This document shows positions 1 to 5,657 of a stretch of DNA of 8,649 bases, piece by piece. Below the pieces are notes generated by a model. That model searched no databases, was not told where the DNA came from, and saw nothing but the letters and a program-made list of their open reading frames with translations. This DNA is from Dehalococcoidia bacterium (GTDB lineage Bacteria; Chloroflexota; Dehalococcoidia; GIF9; AB-539-J10). The position numbers and the translations under genes are program-made. Within the stretch, counting starts at the first letter, position 1. Each line of letters opens with the position of its first letter. Location: NCBI GenBank assembly GCA_003562555.1, contig PWUO01000141.1, positions 1-8,649 on the forward strand, written 5' to 3'.

Positions 1-247
1 CCTGGGCTGCCCAGAGGAGCTGTGCGACCTCATTCAGACGCAGTGATTCTCCGGTGTACGCACGCACCGAACGCCTCTCAAACAGCGCGGACTCGACTGA
101 TGTGTCTCCATCCAGCCGCACGTCAGGGAGTACCAGGTGTTGATGTTCGAGTTCCTGAACGGCCCCATCAGGAGCAGGAGTGCCGGGAACTTCGTTGCAC
201 CCGGTCAGCGCCAGTGCGATCAGAAGTACCGCTGCGAATAGCTTCAT
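1..247 (-). CDS. Lipoprotein with SagB/nitroreductase-like N-terminus (partial, 3' end outside window)
   Basis: The gene reads off the left edge; 82 codons are visible. The start is ATG at 247-245, with a GGAGGTG Shine-Dalgarno at 262-256, eight bases away. Residues 1-17 are a lipoprotein signal peptide: MK, a hydrophobic stretch, then the lipobox LTGC with Cys17 as the lipidated residue. After a linker rich in Pro and Ala, residues from about 47 read DVRLDGDTSVESALFERR, then SVRAYTGESLRLNEVAQLLWAAQ. This RRSVR-Y-T-x-E-x-L-x-L-x-E-(V/L)-x-Q-LLWAAQ pattern is the usual opening of SagB-type/nitroreductase FMN domains, where the RRSxR segment contributes to FMN phosphate binding. Inference: a membrane-anchored flavin oxidoreductase facing outside the cytoplasm. 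The substrate is unknown and the catalytic part lies outside the window. Confidence 0.8.
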   Translation of the reverse strand, partial: MKLFAAVLLIALALTGCNEVPGTPAPDGAVQELEHQHLVLPDVRLDGDTSVESALFERRSVRAYTGESLRLNEVAQLLWAAQ

Positions 248-298
248 GTCCCATTCACCTCCACTTCTCAGGTGCCGTGATCCCCACAAGCAGTACAT

Positions 299-328
299 AC
301 GGTAGTGACCGTGCAGACCGTGTGTCAA
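299..328 (-). promoter_or_regulatory. Candidate promoter/operator of the lipoprotein gene
   Basis: On the minus strand a perfect -35 TTGACA (328-323) is followed after 18 bases by a weak -10 TACCGT (304-299), about 50 bases before the start codon. Two other elements overlap it: an inverted repeat ACGGT-4-ACCGT (299-312) and, on the plus strand, a direct repeat of GACCGTG at 307-313 and 316-322. Such repeats in a promoter spacer are typical of a repressor or activator site, but the -10 match is only 3 of 6. Confidence 0.35.
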
Positions 329-417
329 ACAACCTGCATCGGGCCCGAACCGTCCCTCGTCAGCTGCAAAGGCACCATGTGTCGGATAGGCCATACTCTC
401 AATGAAGAGCAGTCATT

Positions 418-445
418 TTGACAGCCACGCCTGATTACCTAAACT
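418..445 (+). promoter_or_regulatory. Candidate sigma-70 promoter of the small membrane protein gene
   Basis: A perfect -35 TTGACA (418-423) is followed after a 16-base spacer by TAAACT (440-445), a 4 of 6 match to TATAAT. Transcription would start near 452, giving a leader of about 60 bases before the ATG at 512. The leader contains GGAGA (452-456) and TCTCC (480-484), which could pair. The remainder of 264-511 shows no gene that I can support. Confidence 0.5.
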
Positions 446-511
446 GTGACAGGAGAGGCGCCCCGAGCAGAGGGCAGCTTCTCCGAGATATGGGCAAGGA
501 GGTGAGGAGTC

Positions 512-634
512 ATGGAAGCGATTCCGTTCCTGATACCCATCGCCGTCTTCGTTGTCATCGGTCTGATCGTTAAGATCGCAGTACTGAGGCAACTACGGCA
601 CATCAAGCGGGAACACAACGGCTCTCGAGGCTGA
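512..634 (+). CDS. Small single-span membrane protein, 40 aa
   Basis: A 40-codon frame opens with ATG at 512 behind a near-perfect Shine-Dalgarno (AAGGAGGTG, ending seven bases before the ATG) and closes with TGA at 632-634. Residues 2-20 (EAIPFLIPIAVFVVIGLIV) form one hydrophobic membrane span. A basic tail follows (Lys21, then RQLRHIKREHNGSRG), predicting an outside-N, inside-C topology by the positive-inside rule. The frame has its own candidate promoter at 418-445 and a hairpin just after the stop. I do not recognise a family. Short membrane peptides of this shape often regulate or stabilise larger membrane complexes, but nothing here identifies a partner. The strong ribosome site and the clean hydrophobic/basic layout make it more likely real than chance. 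Confidence 0.65.
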   Translation: MEAIPFLIPIAVFVVIGLIVKIAVLRQLRHIKREHNGSRG

Positions 635-658
635 TCGTCGGCCCGCTGATACAGCAGA

Positions 659-701
659 GGGCTTGCCGCGCCAGCATGTGGCACTGCGGTGCGGCAGGCC
701 C
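659..701 (+). terminator. Hairpin after the small membrane protein gene, possible terminator
   Basis: GGGCTTGCCGC (659-669) pairs with GCGGCAGGCCC (691-701) over 11 bp with one G-U pair. The loop holds a second small stem, GCCA (670-673) with TGGC (679-682). It starts 25 bases after the stop codon at 634. No run of T follows, so it is not a textbook intrinsic terminator; it may be a weak or factor-assisted one. Confidence 0.35.
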
Positions 702-708
702 GCGCGCA

Positions 709-742
709 TTGACTTGACACACGGCTCGTGATAGCGTCGCAT
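709..742 (+). promoter_or_regulatory. Candidate promoter of the YhcH-family gene
   Basis: Two overlapping -35 hexamers are present: TTGACT (709-714) and the perfect TTGACA (714-719). Each has a weak -10 at 17 bases, TAGCGT (732-737) and TCGCAT (737-742) respectively, both 3 of 6 matches. The sequence alone does not decide which is used. The start codon is about 25-35 bases further on. Confidence 0.4.
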
Positions 743-767
743 CATCCCGCAGAGGAGGTGTGTCAGC

Positions 768-1229
768 GTGATACTTGACAGACTTGAGAACTCGGACAGA
801 TACGCGTTTCTGGGCTCCAGGTTCGCGAAGGCATTTGAACTGCTTACGACCCAGGACCTCACCGCACAGGAAGCAGGCAACTACGAGGTAGACGGCAAGA
901 AGCTCTACTACATGGTGCAGAACTACACGACAAAGCCCAAAGAGGAACGCCGTTTTGAATCGCATAGGATATATGCGGATATCCAGGTCGTGTTCTCCGG
1001 CCGCGAGACAATGGGACTGACTCAGGTAACCGGTCTGGAAGTCCAAACCCCGTACGAAGGAGAGAAGGACATCATATTCTTCGCCACACCGTCCGAGTAT
1101 ATGGACCTCAAGATGAGTTCCGGCGACTTCATCGTGCTGTTCCCCGGAGAAGCGCACATGCCTCAGTGCCAGTGGGGTGGCCCCGCCCAGGTTAGCAAGA
1201 TTGTGTTCAAGGTGGCGCTCGAGGACTAG
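768..1229 (+). CDS. YhcH/YjgK/YiaL family protein (DUF386), probable sugar anomerase/isomerase
   Basis: A 153-residue protein, the usual length for this cupin-like beta-sandwich family. The start is GTG at 768, preceded by AGAGGAGGTG at 751-760. The metal-site region is clear: Glu64 and His66 in ESHRIYADIQ, with Tyr69, Asp71 and Gln73. The second half-site is GEAHMPQC, with Glu128 and His130, followed by the conserved KIVFKV strand with Lys144. E. coli members are NanQ (YhcH), which interconverts anomers of N-acetylneuraminate, and EbgC, an accessory protein of a beta-galactosidase. No sialic-acid or galactosidase genes lie beside it here, so the substrate is open. It looks monocistronic: its own promoter lies upstream and the next gene converges from the minus strand. 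Family assignment is firm; activity is inferred. Confidence 0.9.
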   Translation: MILDRLENSDRYAFLGSRFAKAFELLTTQDLTAQEAGNYEVDGKKLYYMVQNYTTKPKEERRFESHRIYADIQVVFSGRETMGLTQVTGLEVQTPYEGEKDIIFFATPSEYMDLKMSSGDFIVLFPGEAHMPQCQWGGPAQVSKIVFKVALED

Positions 1230-1269
1230 CCCACACCGGTTGGATACAAGATATCCGGAGTGGACGGCA

Positions 1270-2544
1270 TCAACAGTCCGGCGTGAACGACTTCGGTCGC
1301 CTTACCAGCAGTACCGCAGGAATGGAGATTGCGTGTACGGCTGCCAGCAGAACGAACGCGGAGTGGTAGGTTCCCATGCTGTCGTACATCATGCCAGCCA
1401 CCAACGGTCCGATTGCCGTGCCGATATTGAGCAGCAGACTGATCATCCCGAAGATGGAGCCGTAATGCTTCAGACCGAAGCTCTGGCTCGTGAGAATGGA
1501 TACGGTCGGGAGCCAGCTTCCCGCACCAAAACCAATCAACAATGAGTACGTCCACACCAGCGCCATGGAAGAGTGACTGTCCACCTGCAGGATAACCACG
1601 AGGCCAGCCGCCTGTAGAGAGAGTCCGATGGCTGATACGTATCGTGCCGGCATCTTGTCGCACAGCCACCCGAAGATGAACTTGCCCGTTCCGCTGCCAA
1701 AGCCGATCGCGCTCAGTGCAACCGCCGCGGCGCCTGTCGAGAACCCGAGATCGGTGAGATTCGGCCCCTGGGACTGGATGCCTCCCATACTGCTGAAATT
1801 TGCGAAGAAATAGGACATCGCCAGAAGCCAGAACGCAGAGAATACTACCGCCTGCCGAAGCGTCAGTCCTGCACTCGATCCTGGACGATACGCACGAGGC
1901 TGCTCGGCCTGCGCAGCGCCGTCCGGATGCAGACCCATCTCCTCAGGTCTTGTTCTAAGGGTCAATAACGCCAGAGGTATTATGGCAACCCACACGATGA
2001 GCGCCATCGAGAAATACGCACCACGCCAGCCCACCACCTCGATCAGATAGCCGGCCAACGGAGCCATCACCAATCCACCGGCGCCTATGCCCGAGGACAT
2101 GAGTCCGATGGCGGTACCGCGTTTCTTTCTGAACCAGTTGGACACAACCGCACTGCAGGGAACCGATCCGATGCCACCTGCACCAGCGCCTATCAGGACG
2201 TACCCGAGATAGAACAGGTAGAGGTGACTCATAACGCTGAGGATTATGAAACCGAGACCCATGACTACCGCACCGAGCACGATTACGGGACGTGCCCCGC
2301 GCCTGTCAACCAGACGTCCAGCAGGAAGGGATGCAACCCCCATCATGATGAAGAATATGGTGAAGCCGACCATGATCTCGCCACGGCTCCAGCCAAGGAC
2401 CGACTGCAGGGGTCGCACGAACAGACTGTAGATGAAGGAACCGCAGCCGATACTGATCAGCATGCACAGAAAGGTGAAGAACACGATCCAGTATCCGTAG
2501 AAGAACCGAGGGGTGCGTGGAGAGCCTGACACGTGTGTGACCAT
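1270..2544 (-). CDS. MFS transporter, OFA (oxalate/formate antiporter-like) family
   Basis: A 424-residue polytopic membrane protein with about 12 hydrophobic spans. The first follows RFFYGYWIV, the opening typical of OFA-type and related monocarboxylate carriers. MFS motif A is seen between helices 2 and 3 as GRLVDRRGAR (about residues 76-85), and a related loop near the middle of the second half reads GWLCDKMPARYVS. The glycine-rich stretch GYVLIGAGAGGIGSVPCS matches helix 4 of the family. Family members exchange small carboxylates; the substrate here cannot be read. The frame is open back to ATG 2607, but I chose ATG 2544: the predicted promoter (TATAAT at 2572-2567) lies between the two, and the hydrophobic domain begins soon after 2544. 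No Shine-Dalgarno precedes 2544 and the leader would be only about 16 bases, which is unusual in this window. It is divergent from the lipid kinase and convergent with the YhcH-family gene, with no clear terminator between. Confidence 0.88.
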   Translation of the reverse strand: MVTHVSGSPRTPRFFYGYWIVFFTFLCMLISIGCGSFIYSLFVRPLQSVLGWSRGEIMVGFTIFFIMMGVASLPAGRLVDRRGARPVIVLGAVVMGLGFIILSVMSHLYLFYLGYVLIGAGAGGIGSVPCSAVVSNWFRKKRGTAIGLMSSGIGAGGLVMAPLAGYLIEVVGWRGAYFSMALIVWVAIIPLALLTLRTRPEEMGLHPDGAAQAEQPRAYRPGSSAGLTLRQAVVFSAFWLLAMSYFFANFSSMGGIQSQGPNLTDLGFSTGAAAVALSAIGFGSGTGKFIFGWLCDKMPARYVSAIGLSLQAAGLVVILQVDSHSSMALVWTYSLLIGFGAGSWLPTVSILTSQSFGLKHYGSIFGMISLLLNIGTAIGPLVAGMMYDSMGTYHSAFVLLAAVHAISIPAVLLVRRPKSFTPDC

Positions 2545-2562
2545 TCGAACGCTCGAGGGAGA

Positions 2563-2575
2563 TGGTATTATACCA
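2563..2575. promoter_or_regulatory. Symmetric extended -10 element serving both divergent genes (MFS carrier and lipid kinase)
   Basis: The 13-bp palindrome TGGTATTATACCA, symmetric around T2569, reads as an extended -10 (TGn then hexamer) on both strands. On minus it is TGG followed by the perfect TATAAT (2572-2567), predicting a start near 2560. On plus it is TGG followed by TATTAT (2566-2571), predicting a start near 2578. No convincing -35 was seen on either side, as expected for extended -10 promoters. The predicted starts fit both genes: a 16-base leader to ATG 2544 and a 28-base leader containing GGAGG to ATG 2606. Alternatively it is an operator for a GntR-like regulator. Confidence 0.6.
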
Positions 2576-2605
2576 GAAGAGAACTCGCGGGAGGCTCTGC
2601 TAAGC

Positions 2606-3556
2606 ATGGCGACACGCAGTCAGGAGGAACCACCCCTGCACCTTCCCGGCATGAGCCAGGGTAGTACTGCACCAGGAAGGTTCTTCTTCGTGGTCAACAA
2701 GCTGTCGGGCAACTACGTCAAGTGGCTGGTCCAGATGCGTATCGGGGAGTTTCTCACCAATGAGAGAATCACGGGAGAGGTTCACTACCTTAAGGGCATT
2801 GCCGAGTTGGAGGCAAACCTCACGAGGGCATACGAAGAGGGGCACCGTGACTTCGTGGTCGTAGGAGGAGATGGCACCGTCTCACTCGTTGCGACCCAGT
2901 TGCGTGGCAAGAATTGCCGCCTTGGCATCGTGCCTGTGGGAACCACCAACATGCTTGCGCAGCTCCTTGGCATTCCACCCGGCGCGCGGCGTTCACTGGA
3001 ACTGCTTCTCACGCAACACCGTACCCGCGATGTGGACGCGCTGGACATCAACGACAGGCTCCACTTCCTCAACGCCTCCGCCGGATTGTCCTCCTTCTCG
3101 ATCTCGGACCTGCGTACTACCGAGAAGTCGTACTTGAAGCTTCTCGCCTACGTGCTGGCAGTGATTCGCAGTATGAGGAAGGCGAAGACGCGAACATTTA
3201 CGGTGACCGCGGACGGCGAGAAGCTCACCATCGAGGCCGCCGAACTTCTGGTCGACAACGCGGGTGCCATCTGGATGCCACGATACCGCACATCCGATGC
3301 GCAGATTGATGATGGCAAGGCCGACATCCTCTACGTGCACAAGGGAACTCCACCTGAGTTGGGGAACGCCATCCTCGACATCCTCCTGGTGAGGAAGAAA
3401 CGCCACAGCATCCAATTCGTCACAAGCGCACGGTCGATATCTCTGGACTGCTCCGAGCGACTCCCGGTGCAGGCAGATGGCGACGCCATCGGGTACACGC
3501 CCGTGGACATCACCGTGATTCCCGCAGCGACACGATTCATCGTTCCTGAGATTTAG
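2606..3556 (+). CDS. Diacylglycerol/sphingosine kinase-like lipid kinase (YegS/DgkB family)
   Basis: A 316-residue protein of the DAGK catalytic family, which phosphorylates diacylglycerol or a related lipid with ATP at the inner face of the membrane. Visible motifs: an N-terminal VNKLSGN (residues 30-36, where most relatives have NPxSG), the nucleotide-binding GGDGT (87-91), and PVGTTN (110-115, usually PxGTxN) followed by LAQLLGIP. The C-terminal lobe ends in VQADGD (288-293, usually DGE) and a final beta-rich strand set. Length fits the family. The frame is open from 2513, but that start lies inside the divergent carrier gene and upstream of the predicted promoter. ATG 2606 has GGAGG at 2590-2594, eleven bases away. 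ATG 2651 would give 301 residues and is the alternative. The lipid substrate is not determinable. Confidence 0.88.
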   Translation: MATRSQEEPPLHLPGMSQGSTAPGRFFFVVNKLSGNYVKWLVQMRIGEFLTNERITGEVHYLKGIAELEANLTRAYEEGHRDFVVVGGDGTVSLVATQLRGKNCRLGIVPVGTTNMLAQLLGIPPGARRSLELLLTQHRTRDVDALDINDRLHFLNASAGLSSFSISDLRTTEKSYLKLLAYVLAVIRSMRKAKTRTFTVTADGEKLTIEAAELLVDNAGAIWMPRYRTSDAQIDDGKADILYVHKGTPPELGNAILDILLVRKKRHSIQFVTSARSISLDCSERLPVQADGDAIGYTPVDITVIPAATRFIVPEI

Positions 3557-3582
3557 ACGAGAGGCCCAGTGATCAGCAGAAA

Positions 3583-3604
3583 GGGCTCACCCTGCGGCGA
3601 GCCC
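3583..3604. terminator. Shared hairpin terminator between convergent genes
   Basis: GGGCTC (3583-3588) pairs with GAGCCC (3599-3604). Two more pairs form inside (3590-3591 with 3596-3597) past one mismatch, around a CTGC loop. Read on the minus strand, the stem is followed by TTTC, fitting the end of the oxidoreductase gene, which stops at 3633. The plus side has only CTTC, so termination of the kinase message is less certain. It lies in the 76-base gap between the two stop codons. Confidence 0.6.
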
Positions 3605-3632
3605 CTTCGCTGTATCCGGAATCCGGCGCCTT

Positions 3633-4748
3633 TCAGGAGTTCTTCTGTTTCTCGGTTTTCGTCCGCTCGGGCACGCAATAGATGCCTTCACCGGAGCGCG
3701 CGGGGCCAAAGCAGAGATTGCAGTGGATGCAGGTAGCTTGCGACGTATCTTCCTCGTGCCAGCGTCGCACAAGATGAGGTTCGCGAATCAGTGGACGGCT
3801 GAATGATATGAAATCCGCAATCTCCTGCTCAACGAGCCGTCGTGCGACGTCGAAGGTGCGTATGCCGCCCACGAGAATCAGCGGAACGGACACCTCGTCC
3901 TTGTAGAGACGCGCAGCATCGAGGTAGTAAACCTCCTCCTCCGGCGGCTGAATCCCGGGACGAGCGAAACCCCGGTCGGTCGGACTCAGCGGCGTGCCGC
4001 CGCTAATTTCGACCGCACTTATGCCCTCATCCTCGAGCATCTTCGCGACCTGCACCATCTCCTTCCGCGTGAATCCACCGTCAATGAAGTCGTCGGAGTT
4101 CATCTTGATGAGAATTGGCGCGTCATCGCCGAACACGTCACGAACCTCGTGAAGCACCTCGCGGTGTATACGAGACCGATTGACCAGACTGCCACCGTAC
4201 TGATCGCTGCGCCGGTTGAAATAGGGCGAAAGGAACTGGCTCAAGAGATAGGCATGCGCGGAGTGTATCTGCACCCCGTCGAACCCGGCTTGCTTCGCAC
4301 GCTGAGCGCCAAGGCGAAACGCCTGTACGATATCCGCTATGTCCTGCGGCGTGAGTTCACGACACGAGCGTCCGTCAGGGAGAGTGATCGCGGAAGGCCC
4401 GACGAACTCGCCAACCGGTTCCACTGCGGTGCAGCCGGCATGGGCAATCTGCAACACGATCCTGGAACCGTTTTCGTGCGCTGCCGCAGCCATGCGCGCA
4501 AGACCCGGCACCATCTCGTCGCTGTGCACTCCTAGCTGCGGCGGCCGGACTCGACCACGCAACTCTACGTAGGCATGGCTGCTGATGATGAGCCCCCCCT
4601 CCCCACGAGCAAGATCCGCCGTTAGTTCGATGACGGCATCCCTGCAGGAGCCATCAGGATTACCCATGCCCTCGTAGGTTGCCGACCGCACGAAGCGGTT
4701 CGGCACCACCATGTCTTGTATCGGTACCTGGTCGAAAAGAGTTCGCAT
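3633..4748 (-). CDS. NADH:flavin oxidoreductase, Old Yellow Enzyme family, with C-terminal Cys4 cluster
   Basis: A 371-residue FMN-binding TIM barrel. The start ATG 4748 has AAGGAGGTG (4759-4751) just upstream. FMN and substrate residues are visible: NRFVRSATYEG near the start (residues 17-27), Gln100 and His103 in QIAHAG, and the H-x-x-H-x-Y active-site set in HSAHAYLLSQFLSP (His162, His165, Tyr167), followed by RRSDQYGGS. Near the end, Cys340, Cys343, Cys346 and Cys358 form C-x2-C-x2-C-x11-C. This is close to the 4Fe-4S ligand pattern of trimethylamine dehydrogenase and 2,4-dienoyl-CoA reductase. Those relatives continue into a flavodoxin-like/NAD(P)H domain, whereas this protein stops 13 residues later. 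It may therefore depend on a separate electron donor. Substrate unknown; likely reduction of an activated alkene. Divergent from the HhH protein and convergent with the lipid kinase. Confidence 0.9.
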   Translation of the reverse strand: MRTLFDQVPIQDMVVPNRFVRSATYEGMGNPDGSCRDAVIELTADLARGEGGLIISSHAYVELRGRVRPPQLGVHSDEMVPGLARMAAAAHENGSRIVLQIAHAGCTAVEPVGEFVGPSAITLPDGRSCRELTPQDIADIVQAFRLGAQRAKQAGFDGVQIHSAHAYLLSQFLSPYFNRRSDQYGGSLVNRSRIHREVLHEVRDVFGDDAPILIKMNSDDFIDGGFTRKEMVQVAKMLEDEGISAVEISGGTPLSPTDRGFARPGIQPPEEEVYYLDAARLYKDEVSVPLILVGGIRTFDVARRLVEQEIADFISFSRPLIREPHLVRRWHEEDTSQATCIHCNLCFGPARSGEGIYCVPERTKTEKQKNS

Positions 4749-4757
4749 TACACCTCC

Positions 4758-4797
4758 TTGACCGCGTAGTATCTACCACTACGGTGGAGACGGTCAA
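4758..4797. promoter_or_regulatory. Nested inverted repeat with overlapping face-to-face promoters (oxidoreductase / HhH protein)
   Basis: The outer arms TTGACCG (4758-4764) and CGGTCAA (4791-4797) enclose inner arms CGTAGT (4765-4770) and ACTACG (4778-4783). Each outer arm contains a -35-like TTGACC pointing inward. On minus, TTGACC (4797-4792) is followed after 18 bases by GATACT (4773-4768; 4 of 6), leading to the oxidoreductase. On plus, TTGACC (4758-4763) is followed after 16 bases by TACGGT (4780-4785; 3 of 6), leading to the HhH protein. The two promoters would overlap almost fully, so polymerase could hold only one at a time. The inner repeat covers the minus -10 and could be an operator. 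Confidence 0.5.
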
Positions 4798-4853
4798 CAA
4801 CACGTGGCGCGGTTCATCCATCGCACAAAGGGATGATGCCAATCGGAGGTCCT

Positions 4854-5576
4854 ATGTCACCAGAATCGCTTCCCCTCGACGCGCAGGAGCGGCTGCGAGA
4901 GGTCGTCAACCACTATATGGGGCCATGCGACGGACTGCGCGCACACTGCGAGCGCTGTCTGCAGACAAGCCGCTGGGGAGGCAGCGTGACCCTCATGATC
5001 ATCGATGCCGCCTTCATGTCGATCGGACTCAACTACTTCACCTCCGTCGTGCCGGCAGTGGCGCGGTACGAGGAATGGATGAAGGAGGGCAATGCCCCCG
5101 CAAGCCTTGACGAGTTGGCCAAATTGTCGTACGAGCACCTGGCGCCACTGTGGACAAACCGTCGTTCATGGCAGGTAGCGCGGGATGTCGCTGCATGCCT
5201 CGCGAACGAGACCCTGTCGGATGCCGCTTCGTTGCGCAATTGGGCCTCATCAGCATCGGTGTCTTCGTGGCAGACCGACCGCGTGGGCATGGTCAAAGGT
5301 GTGGGCATCAACACGTTCCAGTATCTGCGCATGATGGGCGGCGTCGATACGTCAATGCCGGACAAGATCGTCCGGCGCGTCGTCGCGCAGGTGGTGCGAG
5401 AAGCAGAAGCGGAATTGCCCACCGAGGGCGATCCGGAGTTGATCGACACGATCGATCGGATAGCAGAGGTCACTGGCCACCGGCCCATCGAGTTGTGCTG
5501 GATGACATGGATGGTGCAGTCGGAGGGAAAGGTGATGCGCATGGCCAGATACCGCGAGCTACTCGAACGCATATGA
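4854..5576 (+). CDS. Uncharacterised protein with helix-hairpin-helix, DNA-glycosylase-like segment
   Basis: I chose ATG 4854 (240 residues), which has GGAGG at 4845-4849 only four bases away. The frame is also open from ATG 4833/4836, but those lack a well-placed ribosome site. The protein is soluble and mostly helical. Residues 143-177 read RVGMVKGVGINTFQYLRMMG, then GVDTSMPDKIVRRVV. This resembles the HhH-GPD signature of EndoIII/MutY-type enzymes: a hairpin G-V-G (149-151), then about 15-20 residues later an Asp followed by a basic helix. Asp170 in MPDKIVRRV lines up with the catalytic Asp of VDTHVxRV. The hairpin lysine of bifunctional glycosylases is Asn153 here, and there is no C-terminal FeS cysteine loop. 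By inference it could be a monofunctional base-excision enzyme or a DNA-binding relative that has lost catalysis. The resemblance is judged by eye, so the family call is tentative; the gene itself is secure. Confidence 0.75.
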   Translation: MSPESLPLDAQERLREVVNHYMGPCDGLRAHCERCLQTSRWGGSVTLMIIDAAFMSIGLNYFTSVVPAVARYEEWMKEGNAPASLDELAKLSYEHLAPLWTNRRSWQVARDVAACLANETLSDAASLRNWASSASVSSWQTDRVGMVKGVGINTFQYLRMMGGVDTSMPDKIVRRVVAQVVREAEAELPTEGDPELIDTIDRIAEVTGHRPIELCWMTWMVQSEGKVMRMARYRELLERI

Positions 5577-5601
5577 CGGCGCATCGCAGCGGCGACAAAA
5601 G

Positions 5602-5628
5602 AGAGGAGGGGGCGACGCCCCCTCCTCT
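5602..5628 (-). terminator. Strong intrinsic terminator of the NSS symporter gene
   Basis: A perfect 12-bp stem: AGAGGAGGGGGC (5602-5613) with its complement at 5617-5628, around a three-base loop (GAC on plus, GTC on minus). On the minus strand the stem is followed by CTTTTGT, a short U-tract, 30 bases after the symporter stop codon. It also lies 26 bases past the HhH gene stop on plus and may end that message too, though no T-run follows on that side. Confidence 0.8.
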
Positions 5629-5657
5629 ACGAGTGTGACTCCAGCGCCGTGAAACAC

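Noticed and set aside
22..405. Plus-strand open frame of 127 codons
   Set aside because: It lies antisense to the lipoprotein start, has no ribosome site, and is Arg/His/Ser-rich as expected for a shadow frame.
603..1157. Minus-strand open frame of 184 codons
   Set aside because: Antisense to the clear YhcH-family gene, with no ribosome site and no family likeness.
1230..1269. GGATA (1242-1246) with TATCC (1252-1256) as a terminator between convergent genes
   Set aside because: Only five weak pairs and no T-run on either strand; too poor to call.
2513..2605. Upstream extension of the lipid kinase frame
   Set aside because: Overlaps the divergent carrier gene, lies before the predicted promoter, and carries no family sequence.
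2545..2607. Upstream extension of the MFS carrier frame
   Set aside because: Spans the predicted -10 element and would start before the transcript begins.
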